Shown here in pieces: positions 26,196 to 35,272 of a DNA stretch of 64,000 bases; within the stretch, counting starts at the first letter, position 1, and every line of letters starts with the position of its first letter. The translations under genes were made by a program, and so were the position numbers. This stretch comes from Planctomycetota bacterium (GTDB taxonomy: Bacteria; Planctomycetota; Phycisphaerae; Phycisphaerales; UBA1924), in the NCBI GenBank assembly GCA_018242625.1, contig JAFEBO010000003.1:62001-126000 (forward strand), given 5' to 3'. Under the pieces are notes generated by a model. The model was not told the DNA's origin. It saw nothing but the letters and a program-made list of their open reading frames with translations, and did not search any database.

Positions 26196-27473
26196 TTAGA
26201 CTCCCAGCCGATCATACAGGCCGAGCAGGGTGCGCGCCTGTGCCGGCCAGCGGAGGTGCTCGGTCCGGGCCGTATCTCGCAGGCCGGTGAAAGCGCCCGA
26301 CCGGACTTTCTCGAGGCAGTCGGTGACCGCCGCGGCGATCGACGACGCATCGGACATGTCGTAGACCTCGCCGATCCCGCAGCCTCGCACGATCCGGCGG
26401 AGTTCGGGCAGATCGCTGGAGCAGATCGGCAGCCCCACCTCCATGAATTCGAAGAGCTTGTTGGGAGTGCAGAACCGGTCGTTGAGGCAGCGATCACCCC
26501 GGTAGGGGATGATTCCCATGTCCACCCTGCGGACGATCGACAGCAGCTCATCGGGCCGAACCCACGAAGCGATAGAGACGTTTCTCATCCCCTGGTTCCG
26601 GATCATCGACTGGAGACCGGGCGCGGCAGGCCCGCCACCCAGGAGCGCAAGCCTGGCTCTTTGCTCCAGCGACGCGAAGGCCAGGACCAGATTTCGGAGG
26701 TTGCGCGCCCAGGTAAAGCCTCCCTGAAACAGTACGACCGGCGGCCCCTCTTCGGCGAAGCCGAGCCGATGGAGCGCCTCGGCCCTTGTCAGATTCTGGT
26801 CCGGAAGAGAAACCCCGAAGCTGTTGTAAAGCACAGCAGGGGCTGGGACTCGATACCTGCGGACCAGTTCATCGGCGATGGAACTGTTCACCGCGATGAT
26901 CGCGTCCGCTCCTGCGATGAACCGGCGCTCGATCGCTGTCCAATACCGCTGGAAAGACCGCGAAGGTTCCTGGAAGGGGAAGAGTTCGTGGGTGTCGTAA
27001 ATGAGCTTGGGGCGTACGCCCGTGCGGACGGCGATGGCCGCGCAAAGCGCGTCGGCGGCGGGCAGCGTCTCAAGGTCGTGGCAGTGGACCGCATCGGCGT
27101 CGAGACCCGCGGCAGCCTCGACCAGGAACCGCGTGTGCGGCGGCTGACGATTCGGAAAGAGGGTGTAGCCAGCATCCCGGCGCAGAAGCCGGACAGGCTG
27201 GGGGAGCATTCTGTAGAGGCGTTTGAGCGGACCAATCCGATCTGCCGCAATGGGACTGCCGGTCTTTGCCGCTCCCCCACCACTTTCCGAGGAAGGACTG
27301 TCGGCGCCGCGGCCGATGACATCGACCGCCGGGTGCAAGCCCGATCCGTCGAGTTGCACAGGCGTGGTCACAAAGCGGACTTTCCGTCCGGAAGCTGCAA
27401 GCTCGTTGAGCTGGGCCACAATCCGGCGGTCGAGAAGCCCGGAGTGCGCGGAGATCACAAGAACGCTGCTCAC
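26196..27473 (-). CDS. GT4-type glycosyltransferase
   Basis: A 425-residue GT-B glycosyltransferase. LIYDTHELFPFQEP in the N-terminal half and FCTPNKLFEFMEVGLPICSS in the C-terminal half mark the acceptor and donor domains, the latter carrying the EX7E Glu. These segments are very like YDAHELYPEQV and FCTPNKLFEYIAAGVPIAAN in the glycosyltransferase part of the fusion at 30036-32915, so the two are probably paralogous. It lies between the C5-epimerase-like gene (40 bp away) and asnB (5 bp). The frame has no earlier in-frame start close by. It acts in the cytoplasm on a nucleotide sugar; which sugar is not known. Confidence 0.84.
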   Translation of the reverse strand: MSSVLVISAHSGLLDRRIVAQLNELAASGRKVRFVTTPVQLDGSGLHPAVDVIGRGADSPSSESGGGAAKTGSPIAADRIGPLKRLYRMLPQPVRLLRRDAGYTLFPNRQPPHTRFLVEAAAGLDADAVHCHDLETLPAADALCAAIAVRTGVRPKLIYDTHELFPFQEPSRSFQRYWTAIERRFIAGADAIIAVNSSIADELVRRYRVPAPAVLYNSFGVSLPDQNLTRAEALHRLGFAEEGPPVVLFQGGFTWARNLRNLVLAFASLEQRARLALLGGGPAAPGLQSMIRNQGMRNVSIASWVRPDELLSIVRRVDMGIIPYRGDRCLNDRFCTPNKLFEFMEVGLPICSSDLPELRRIVRGCGIGEVYDMSDASSIAAAVTDCLEKVRSGAFTGLRDTARTEHLRWPAQARTLLGLYDRLGV

Positions 27474-27513
27474 CGCGGCAACCTCCCGCCGACTGGAAGC
27501 AGGTGCGCACCCA

Positions 27514-30039
27514 TCAGTGTGCAGCCTTTGCGGGTTGCGCTTCGGGCTCTGGCATCGGATCGGACCACTGCTGAAGGTACTTCGCCCATCGTGCCGCGTA
27601 ATCGGCGAGCATCGCGTCCTTGGTCCTGGCGCTGAGCTTTTGCAGAAGCTCTACGTGATAGGTCTGGTAGTCGACTCCCATGAACCAGCCGAAAGCCTGC
27701 GCGGGCACCGGGATCTTCGCGACCTTTCGGAGTCCATCGCCCAGGAGTTGGATTGTCCCTCCGGGGATCGGAACAAACTGGAGGGTGTTCCCGTGAGCGA
27801 TGCTCTGGCTCCTGAGCGAGACTTCTCCCGCCCCAAGGTCGAGGTATTCAACCTCGAGGATGAGGGGGTCGGGCCTGCTTCTTTCGGCTCCGGATGGACC
27901 CGGCGGCTCCAGGATGGCGTAGGAATTCTGGCGTGTCCCGCCTCTCACGGCGGCGGCGTGCAGGTCGGGCCCGAAGGCGGGCTCGCGGTAGGGCTGCCCG
28001 TTGTGGTGGCGCACCGCTCCCCAATCCAGCCCGACGATGCGATTGGCCAGCCCGTCCCCCGAAAGAGCATCGGCGCGGCGAACGCTTCCGGCGGCTTCGG
28101 ACACGAGCGCAACGCTTATGACACCGATCTTCGCCGCGGCCGACTCGGGCGCGACCTGAACGATCCACTCGGTGTTCTTTGGATTGAGGTCGTATCTCGA
28201 CCAATAGCCCGTGTCGTAAAGAGGCAGGATCGCACGGAGGGTTTTCAGGCCCTGGTCGGCGTAGCCCCGGATCTTCTCGTTCTTGAGCGCGTCGGCCGCT
28301 TCGAAGAGCGTGAGCGTCGAAACCATGTGGCCGTTGAGGATGTGCGGGGCGGGGACCGCGGGCACTTCTTCAAAGAACCACTCGCCACCGGGCAGGGTGC
28401 TGCGGAAGCCGCCGTTTTCGATCGGAACCGCAAATGCATCGGCCGCACGCACCGCGGCGGCGCGAGCCGCGCTGTCGCCATTCTGAGCCGCGTGGACGAG
28501 CGCCCTGAGCACATACGCCTGGCCAAAGGCAGAAGGCCAGGGGGGCTGGGTGATGATGTTGTTGTAGGTGTTTTCGAATTCGTAGTACCAAACCAGCGAG
28601 CCGTCGGAGAGTTCGAAGGCGTTGTTCAACAGCCAGCCGAGAGCGTTCTTTGCTACAGGGTCGGTGGAAGGTGTGGAACCTTCGAGGCGGGGGATCAATC
28701 CGGCGGCGCGTCCCTCAACGGTCTTGTACTTTTCGAGGCCGGCGGCTCCTTCCATAGCCTGGAGCGCGACGGTGAAGGGGCTGTAAACGAGTCTGCCGTC
28801 GGGGAGTTTTTCCCGAACGATCCCTGCCGCGTCGGGCGCGCCCCGATCGATCGGGGTCTGGGGTGGCACGGGGAGGGGGAATGCGGGTGCGGCGGCCGGG
28901 CAGTCTCCGCGGGATTCGCGAAGCTCGAGGGCGTCGAGCTGTCCGTAGCAGGCACGTCCGCGGACAGGATGCCAGAGGGTGAACTCGGCGTCGGTCGAAT
29001 CGGGGGTGAAACAGACGGTCCAGACAGCTGGATGGGCTTTGCGATCGAGCGAGAAGGACCATCCGCCGTCGATCCGGGCGCCCCGCACCTCGTCGAGCCG
29101 GGCGGCGAAGTTTGGGGAGCCGCCGCGAAACCAAAACTTCATCTGGTATGGCCTGCCGGGGACCATGCCGTGAAATTTGTAGCGGTGCAGGTTGTTTGTG
29201 AGCACTCCGTCGCCAACAAACGTGTATCCGACCGCGAGGCCGCCGTTCGGATTCGAGTCGACCAGATCTTCGCCGCTCGAATCAACCTTGCCGAGCTTCC
29301 ACACCACGCCCTCGGCATCCGCTGGACCGACGGGAATGGGAAACTGATAGACGGTCGGGTAGAGCGAGCCCACCGGGCCTGAAGAGTCGCGTGCCGCGAA
29401 GGCGAGCGAACCGGTAAACAGTTCGAAAAGCCGGTTGTCGGAGGGGATCGACGTGCCGAGCTTGGTCCGGTAGCGATCGGCGAGCTCGGGGCGCTGATGA
29501 AGCAGGCCGAACGAGAGAAGTCTTCCCTTTTCGTCGCGGTAGACAACTCCGAAGGTCGGATCGAAGAGGTGCCAGGCACCATCGATCCAGACTTCGACCT
29601 GCGTGTGTCCGACGCCTGTCTTGGGGAAATTGTTGAGATTGACGTAGCGGGCAGGGTAACCGAATTCCTCGGCGATGGTCTTGACGACGGCGGCGGTCTC
29701 GCCGCACTGCCCGATTCGCTCCCGGATCACGTACGCCGCGAAGCTCGACTGAGAATCACCCTTGGCGAATCCGAGCTTGGTGCGTGTGGCGACAGTGCGG
29801 GTGAGATCGGTGAAGAACTCGATGGGCTTGGCCCGCAGTTCGGGGGGGAATTCGCGCTCGGCCCACGCCCGAACATACTCGCGGTTTTCCCGGTCGATCT
29901 TCTCTTCGGGGCTGGCCGGCGCCGAGGCGAGAACGACACGAGCGAAGGCGGGGCGATGGGAAACGCCGGCCGTCAGGATCCATGAAACGAGCAGGGTCCC
30001 CGCGATCGCTGCAAGACTTGTCGAAATCGTGCGCCTCAT
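27514..30039 (-). CDS. Exported transglutaminase-like + D-glucuronyl C5-epimerase-like fusion protein
   Basis: An 841-residue protein with an N-terminal signal or membrane anchor (SLAAIAGTLLVSWILTAGV). Residues about 55-175 form a transglutaminase-like papain-fold domain: QCGETAAVV (Cys112), GHTQVEVWIDG (His145) and LFDPTFG (Asp160) give a Cys-His-Asp triad. Residues about 240-380 look like a beta-rich carbohydrate-binding region. Residues about 405-620 match the C-terminal domain of heparosan glucuronyl C5-epimerase: QPPWPSAFGQAYVLRAL, APHILNGHMVSTLTLFE and LPLYDTGYWSRYDL. A further 220 residues of unknown nature follow. The start is ATG 30039, which overlaps the preceding stop (ATGA); an ATG at 30090 lies inside that gene. 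Likely periplasmic or surface-located and acting on uronic acid in the exported glycan. Epimerase activity and the role of the Cys domain are inferred. Confidence 0.8.
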   Translation of the reverse strand: MRRTISTSLAAIAGTLLVSWILTAGVSHRPAFARVVLASAPASPEEKIDRENREYVRAWAEREFPPELRAKPIEFFTDLTRTVATRTKLGFAKGDSQSSFAAYVIRERIGQCGETAAVVKTIAEEFGYPARYVNLNNFPKTGVGHTQVEVWIDGAWHLFDPTFGVVYRDEKGRLLSFGLLHQRPELADRYRTKLGTSIPSDNRLFELFTGSLAFAARDSSGPVGSLYPTVYQFPIPVGPADAEGVVWKLGKVDSSGEDLVDSNPNGGLAVGYTFVGDGVLTNNLHRYKFHGMVPGRPYQMKFWFRGGSPNFAARLDEVRGARIDGGWSFSLDRKAHPAVWTVCFTPDSTDAEFTLWHPVRGRACYGQLDALELRESRGDCPAAAPAFPLPVPPQTPIDRGAPDAAGIVREKLPDGRLVYSPFTVALQAMEGAAGLEKYKTVEGRAAGLIPRLEGSTPSTDPVAKNALGWLLNNAFELSDGSLVWYYEFENTYNNIITQPPWPSAFGQAYVLRALVHAAQNGDSAARAAAVRAADAFAVPIENGGFRSTLPGGEWFFEEVPAVPAPHILNGHMVSTLTLFEAADALKNEKIRGYADQGLKTLRAILPLYDTGYWSRYDLNPKNTEWIVQVAPESAAAKIGVISVALVSEAAGSVRRADALSGDGLANRIVGLDWGAVRHHNGQPYREPAFGPDLHAAAVRGGTRQNSYAILEPPGPSGAERSRPDPLILEVEYLDLGAGEVSLRSQSIAHGNTLQFVPIPGGTIQLLGDGLRKVAKIPVPAQAFGWFMGVDYQTYHVELLQKLSARTKDAMLADYAARWAKYLQQWSDPMPEPEAQPAKAAH

Positions 30040-32915
30040 GGCTGGGCACCTTGTCCGGGGAATTGGGCGAAGAGCGGTCGAATCCGGCATGTCTGTGTGA
30101 CCGTTTCAACTGTTTCGATCAGGCCGAGCGCTTCGGTGTCCCAGGTATAGCGCCTGCCGCCCTCGCGTATGCGGGCCCGGCAGCCCTCGAGCAGGCCCGG
30201 CGTCTCGAGCATGCGATCAATCAGAACGGCGATCTCGCGCGGAGAAGAGGTGTTTCCCACTTCGCCAAAGCCGGTTTCCTTCACGTACCGGCGCAGCTCC
30301 GGCAGGTCGTTGGCCGCGATCGGCACGCCCGCGGCGATGTACTCAAAGAGCTTGTTCGGTGTGCAGAACCGGGTGTTCAGGTCCACGGCCGGGTATGGGA
30401 TAATCCCGAGATCGGCACCGGCGGAATAGGCGATCAGATCTTCCTGCGGCACGGCGGGAATGAGGAAGAGACGCGAACCGAGCGTACGGCTTTTCTCTCC
30501 GATGGAACGGAGCTGGTCCTCGATCGAGCCCGAGCCGAGGATGACGATGACGGCGTTTTCGGATCGGACAAATTCCGCGGAGGCGGCGACCATTTCGATG
30601 TTCCGGTGCGGGCTGAGCCCGCCCTGCAGAAGAACGATCTTCTTCTCTGGGGGCAGCCCGAGGCGGGAACGGATCGGATCGGGCCCGACGCGCGAAACCG
30701 ACGAACCGGGCGGATCGCCCGCGTTGAGCAGCACGCCGGGCTCGGCGATGCCGTACCGGCGCGCCATTTCCGCCGCGATCGAGCGGTTGACAGTGAAAAC
30801 CGCGTCGGCACGCCCGATCTCGGCGGACTCTCGGCGCTTGCAGATCCATTTCTGGCGGAGGGTAAAAGTCACCTGCTCCGGGTAGAGCTCGTGGGCGTCG
30901 TAGACCAGGGGCACTCCCCAGTGTTTGGCGAGCGAGGCGCCGGCGCGGAGGGCCGGCAGGTCGTGAGCAAACACGATGTCGGCGGGGTACCGGCGTGCCG
31001 CTTCCTCGAAGCAGAGATCGAAGGAAAGGGGATGGTTGATGTTCTTGCCGCCGTAGGCGAGGCGGAGCTGGGGCGGGTAGAGCTTTCCGTTGAGCCAGGC
31101 GGCGTATTTGCCGTAGGCGGGCCTGCGATGGCAGAGCCAGTTGCGGACGGCGTGGCCCCAGTAGAGCCAGTTGTCGGGAACGATGTGCCGAAGGCCGATG
31201 CGGTGAATGGCGAGCGGGCCATCGCTCTCGAGCGCATCCTCGTCGTCACGCGAAAGACAGACGATCGCGCCGGCCCAACCGGCATCGATGAGTGAAGCCG
31301 ACTGCTGCAGGATGCGGCGGTCGATCTGCTGGTCGTGGCAGATCATGACAAAGTTGCCGGCCCTGCCCCGGGGGACATGCATGCGGGCCCCGGAGGGGCG
31401 TGCGGCGCGGGCGACGGGGATGCGCCACGGGCGCCTTCGCACGGCGGCCGCCGCGAGCGAACCGAATTCGCGGGCACTCTCGATATGTTCAGCGGTACGG
31501 GTGCCGGAGCGGTTCATGGCCGAAATCGTGAGGCGCTGCGCGGGGTCGGTCATCCAGGCGTCGAGCGGCAGTTCGCCTTCGTAGCGTGCGACGCTGAGCC
31601 AGATTTGTTCGCCGGCGTCGAGCGGGATGAACCGTGCTGTTTCCGGCAGGGGCAGGTGCTCGCGGCTCTGCCCGGAACCCTCAAGAGCGACGGAGCTGAT
31701 GCGCACGTCCCGGGTTTGAAGAATTTCCAGCAGACGCCCGTAACACCCTTTGAACGTTGAGGGAGGAAGGACAACATCGAATGCGCCGGGCGGAACTTCC
31801 ACTTCGTCGTGCCGGGCGTAATCCCCGATCCATTCGTTGACCGTGATCGTTCCTCTGTGCGGGGATTCGCCCCTGATACGGATGCTGAGCGATCCCTCCA
31901 GGAATGCTGGGAACGAGACCAGCATCCGGCCGGTTCCCTCGCTCCCGCGGACCCATGCGGGCTGGACGGGCCAGCGGGGCAGATCGGAGCTCGATGGGGT
32001 GCCGGGTGGGGAGCCGGGTGAAGTGGCGCCCGGTTCGCACAGGCCCAGATCGACCCGTCGACCTGCGAGGCGCGGCGCGCTCTGACTTTCAAGTCGCGAC
32101 CAGAGTTCCTCCTCCGCTCCGATATCGCTGGCGAAAACGGTCATGAGTTCTGTGCGGCAGCGAGCAAGCTCGGTCGCCTCCCTGGACGGCGCGAATTCGC
32201 TCTGCGCCAGGCGATTCTCGAGATCCTGCAGAGCACGATCCGGGGTGCGGGGCGGAACGGTCTCGGTGGAGCCGCAGCCGGGGCAGACGGCGCTGGTCAG
32301 CTGCTTGAGGTCATACCCGAGATGCGTTCGCAGCCTTGGCAGCGGGGCCGGATCGCGCGACCAGTTGTCCCCCGTGACGATGCGCGCGGCACAGCGCCAA
32401 GAACCGCCGAGCGGAAGGTCTTTCGTGGAACCGATGTCGTAGGCCCGGCGGTGATGGTTGATGTGGTAGAGCTTGCGGCAGACGGCGCAGCGGACCGATG
32501 CGCACGCAAGGTCCTCCATGAATGGGACGGTGACGATGACCAGCCGGCGTGCCACGCGGGCCATCTCGCGGACGATCGCGGCCTCGTCGGTCTTGCGAAC
32601 GTGCTCGATGACGTCGTTGGCCATAACGACGTCGAAAGCGCCGTCCTGGAACGGGATGCGAGTCGCGTCGGCGCACACCTTTTCGCGCTGGACCGATTCG
32701 AGCGCGACGGGGCTTGGGTCCAGACCGACAACGCGGATGGAAGCGGGAAGCTGGTTGGTCAGCAGGCCGTTGCCGCACCCCACATCCAGGATGGACTCAC
32801 AGTCCGCGGGAAGGATGGCGAGCAGGTCTCCGAGCACTTCCTGCTGATAGCGGTCGATCCTTTGAGACCAGGCTTCGGCACGCGCGAAGTAGGTCTTGGT
32901 GAAGTCAGCCGGCAT
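30036..32915 (-). CDS. SAM methyltransferase / GT4 glycosyltransferase fusion
   Basis: A 959-residue protein with three parts. Residues 1-135 are a class I SAM-dependent methyltransferase (ILDVGCGNGLLTNQLP, VVGLDPSPVAL, MANDVIEHV). Residues about 138-215 contain two Cys-rich clusters (CRKLYHINHH and CPGCG), a possible zinc site. Residues about 330-500 are beta-rich and of unknown function. Residues about 550-950 are a GT-B glycosyltransferase with VYDAHELYPEQV, LLQGGLSPHRNIEM and FCTPNKLFEYIAAGVPIAAN. It overlaps wzt by 11 bp upstream and the C5-epimerase-like gene by 4 bp downstream, so all are co-translated. The methyltransferase could cap or decorate the sugar added by the transferase, as in chain-length-terminating WbdD-type systems that work with Wzt; this is a guess. 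Confidence 0.84.
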   Translation of the reverse strand: MPADFTKTYFARAEAWSQRIDRYQQEVLGDLLAILPADCESILDVGCGNGLLTNQLPASIRVVGLDPSPVALESVQREKVCADATRIPFQDGAFDVVMANDVIEHVRKTDEAAIVREMARVARRLVIVTVPFMEDLACASVRCAVCRKLYHINHHRRAYDIGSTKDLPLGGSWRCAARIVTGDNWSRDPAPLPRLRTHLGYDLKQLTSAVCPGCGSTETVPPRTPDRALQDLENRLAQSEFAPSREATELARCRTELMTVFASDIGAEEELWSRLESQSAPRLAGRRVDLGLCEPGATSPGSPPGTPSSSDLPRWPVQPAWVRGSEGTGRMLVSFPAFLEGSLSIRIRGESPHRGTITVNEWIGDYARHDEVEVPPGAFDVVLPPSTFKGCYGRLLEILQTRDVRISSVALEGSGQSREHLPLPETARFIPLDAGEQIWLSVARYEGELPLDAWMTDPAQRLTISAMNRSGTRTAEHIESAREFGSLAAAAVRRRPWRIPVARAARPSGARMHVPRGRAGNFVMICHDQQIDRRILQQSASLIDAGWAGAIVCLSRDDEDALESDGPLAIHRIGLRHIVPDNWLYWGHAVRNWLCHRRPAYGKYAAWLNGKLYPPQLRLAYGGKNINHPLSFDLCFEEAARRYPADIVFAHDLPALRAGASLAKHWGVPLVYDAHELYPEQVTFTLRQKWICKRRESAEIGRADAVFTVNRSIAAEMARRYGIAEPGVLLNAGDPPGSSVSRVGPDPIRSRLGLPPEKKIVLLQGGLSPHRNIEMVAASAEFVRSENAVIVILGSGSIEDQLRSIGEKSRTLGSRLFLIPAVPQEDLIAYSAGADLGIIPYPAVDLNTRFCTPNKLFEYIAAGVPIAANDLPELRRYVKETGFGEVGNTSSPREIAVLIDRMLETPGLLEGCRARIREGGRRYTWDTEALGLIETVETVTQTCRIRPLFAQFPGQGAQP

Positions 32916-34197
32916 GGACCTCCGCCCGGAACGGCTGGCGGCAAACGCCCCGCTCCACTCGGGCCGGCCCGGCCTCGTCTTCGACCTTGAAATGGAAAGA
33001 CCGGTCCATCACGTGATAAGCCCGCGGCTCGGCGCCAAGGCGTGGCATCCGCTCGAACACGGCCACACTGGCCACGTATTCGCCGGCGCCCAGGACGAGC
33101 CGATCGATCACAAACTCTACACGATTTGAGCCCGAAATCTCCGGCGCCCCGCACTCTTCGCCCGCGACGACCAATTGCATGGCACAAAGCCCGCTGGGCA
33201 GGTAGGCGCAAAAGACAAAGACGGGGTTGGAGATGGGAGACGGGGCGAATACCCGCACTTTGACCCGGCAGGGGCGATCGGCGAGGACGATCTTGGCGTC
33301 GGAAGAGTCCGCATCCTCGAGTTCGACGCTCTCGATCGTGCAGGCGCCCGACCCGTAGTTGCTCGTATCGCGTGGCAGCGATCCGGGGCTCTCGCGCGGT
33401 TCACCGGCGGCGCGCGCATCGCGTGCTCGGAGCCTGGCCTCCTCGTCCCGGCGCACCTGCGTCGCATAGGACTTGAGCACCGAAAGGGTCGGGCCGTCTT
33501 CCTTGACTGTGCCGCGCTCGATCCAGATGCAGCGCTGGCAGAGCACCTGGACGGCCGACGCGTCGTGGCTGACAAACAGCACGGTCGTTCCCGAACGCTC
33601 GGTCAGGTCTCTCATCCGGTCGAGGCACTTGCCCGCGAAGTAGGCGTCACCGGCTCCCAGGATTTCGTCGATGACAAGAACGTCGGGGATCACCGCGGTG
33701 GCGGCAGAAAACGCGAGTCGGGCGTACATGCCCGCGGAGTAGGTCTTCACCGGCTGGTCGATGAACTCGGCGAGTTCGGAAAAATCGATGATTTCGGGCT
33801 CGAGCGCATGCGCATCGCGACCGGTGATGCCCTGATAAGAAAGGGCGGCCTGGATGTTCTGTCGCCCGGTGAATTCGGGGTGAAAGCCGGTGCCGATCTC
33901 CATGAGCGCCTGGATGCGCCCGCGGACCTCGACGCGCCCTTCGGTCGGGGTCAGAGTCCCGATGATCATCTTGAGTGTTGTGCTTTTACCGGCGCCGTTG
34001 CGACCGATCAGCCCGACACGTTCGCCCCGTTCCACGCGGAAACTAATATGACGGGCGGCCCAGAGTTCCCGCGAGGTCGCGCCCATCCCGCGCAGGAGCC
34101 ATCCGCCCCCGAGGGCATCGATCGCCCGCAGCCCGGGCCTGCTGAACAGCCTGAACCGCTTTCCCACGTCGTGAAGTTCGAGTGCGGGATCAGACAT
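32905..34197 (-). CDS. wzt: Polysaccharide ABC exporter ATP-binding protein (Wzt-type)
   Basis: A 430-residue protein. The N-terminal ABC ATPase has Walker A GRNGAGKST, a signature YSAGMYARLAF, Walker B VLVIDEILGAGD and the switch FVSHD. It is followed from about residue 265 by a beta-sandwich domain of the type that recognises the glycan non-reducing end in Wzt proteins. That C-terminal domain implies export of a completed, capped chain. Start ATG 34197 overlaps the wzm stop by 8 bp; an ATG at 34206 is an alternative. The pairing with Wzm and the downstream methyltransferase fusion agrees with ABC-transporter-dependent O-antigen or capsule export across the inner membrane. Confidence 0.92.
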   Translation of the reverse strand: MSDPALELHDVGKRFRLFSRPGLRAIDALGGGWLLRGMGATSRELWAARHISFRVERGERVGLIGRNGAGKSTTLKMIIGTLTPTEGRVEVRGRIQALMEIGTGFHPEFTGRQNIQAALSYQGITGRDAHALEPEIIDFSELAEFIDQPVKTYSAGMYARLAFSAATAVIPDVLVIDEILGAGDAYFAGKCLDRMRDLTERSGTTVLFVSHDASAVQVLCQRCIWIERGTVKEDGPTLSVLKSYATQVRRDEEARLRARDARAAGEPRESPGSLPRDTSNYGSGACTIESVELEDADSSDAKIVLADRPCRVKVRVFAPSPISNPVFVFCAYLPSGLCAMQLVVAGEECGAPEISGSNRVEFVIDRLVLGAGEYVASVAVFERMPRLGAEPRAYHVMDRSFHFKVEDEAGPARVERGVCRQPFRAEVHAG

Positions 34198-35074
34198 AAT
34201 CCGCAAACACTCCCTTCAGCCGGGAGAAGATCGCATGGCCAACAAAAAATGCCGCGAAGGAGATGATCCCCAGGGGCAGCAGGTTGGCGGGTTGTCTGCC
34301 GTTGATCAGCACGTCCTGATAGCAGGTGATGAGGTAGTAGAGCGGGTTCAGGCCCATCCAGCCGCGCAGGTTTTCGGGAACGGCTTCTGCCGGGAAGGCG
34401 ATCGGGCTCACCATCATGAGCAGGAGGAGGCAGACGCCGATGATCTGCTGGAGATCCCGCACAAACACGCACAGAGAAGACGTCGCCCAGACCACGCCGA
34501 CGGTCAGCAGGAACTGGAAAAACCAGAGCAGCGGGAGCAGCGTCACCCATGCCGAGAGTTTTCCGGTGGCAGCAAGCGCCCCCACCACCATCACGATTCC
34601 GACCGCGAATGTTGCCTGTGCCGCTAGGACGGACTTGGCCGGGACAAGTTCGATCGGGAAGAGGGTGTTTTTGATGAGGTTGCCGTTGGCCACGACCGAG
34701 CCCGTGCCGACAGCGAGAGACTCGGAAAACCAGAGGAACGGGACGAGGCCGCAGAAGATCAGCACGACATAGTCGCGGCCGCCGTACGCAGGAAAGCGGA
34801 CCTGAAAGACATACAGGTAGACCAGGGCGTAGGCCCCGAGGAAAAGAAGGGGATAGAGGCCGATCCAGATCCAGCCGAGCGCGGAGGCCGCTATCCGGGC
34901 TCGGACATCGGCAAGGGACGTCCGGAACAGCATCCTGCGGTGCCTGAGCAGCACAGCGAACGGCTCAAAGAAAATTGAGTGCCAGCCGCGAATGCCGGAA
35001 GGGGCCGCGGCCATGGTCTTCAAGGGCAAACGCCGCCCGTCGGCGCTCGCACCGGCGGAGCGCACCGGGTCCAT
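34190..35074 (-). CDS. wzm: Polysaccharide ABC exporter permease (Wzm-type)
   Basis: An ABC-2 type permease of about 294 residues with six predicted transmembrane helices, containing RARIAASALGWIWIGLYPLL, GLVPFLWFSESL and the C-terminal NPLYYLITCYQDVLINGR that is typical of TagG/Wzm permeases. It forms the channel for the glycan together with Wzt. The frame continues upstream into the tRNA-Lys gene, so the start must be below it; ATG 35074 (MDPVRSAG) is used and ATG 35014 (MAAAPSG) is an alternative. It is the first gene of the six-gene minus-strand operon and starts 27 bp after the tRNA, so it may be read from the tRNA promoter. Confidence 0.92.
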   Translation of the reverse strand: MDPVRSAGASADGRRLPLKTMAAAPSGIRGWHSIFFEPFAVLLRHRRMLFRTSLADVRARIAASALGWIWIGLYPLLFLGAYALVYLYVFQVRFPAYGGRDYVVLIFCGLVPFLWFSESLAVGTGSVVANGNLIKNTLFPIELVPAKSVLAAQATFAVGIVMVVGALAATGKLSAWVTLLPLLWFFQFLLTVGVVWATSSLCVFVRDLQQIIGVCLLLLMMVSPIAFPAEAVPENLRGWMGLNPLYYLITCYQDVLINGRQPANLLPLGIISFAAFFVGHAIFSRLKGVFADYV

Positions 35075-35100
35075 TGGCGCTTCCGAAGCTCGGCTCAAAG

Positions 35101-35173
<73 letters not shown>

Positions 35174-35206
35174 GTTTGCGGGCTTGGGAGCCCGCCACAG
35201 GCCGGG

Positions 35207-35212
35207 ATAATA
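35207..35212 (-). promoter_or_regulatory. Possible -10 element for tRNA-Lys/wzm
   Basis: TATTAT on the minus strand, 33 bp before the 5' end of the tRNA. A hairpin with GCGGGCT/AGCCCGC arms (35178-35195) lies between it and the tRNA. No convincing -35 hexamer was found at 16-18 bp, so this is tentative. Confidence 0.35.
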
Positions 35213-35272
35213 CTCCCCTCAACCCGGTTTGGACAGCCGGAGGGGGGTTTGAACGGTTCGGGGGGCGGCGGA

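Noticed and set aside
27223..29382. 719-residue plus-strand open frame
   Set aside because: Antisense to the transglutaminase/epimerase fusion; contains no recognisable domain.
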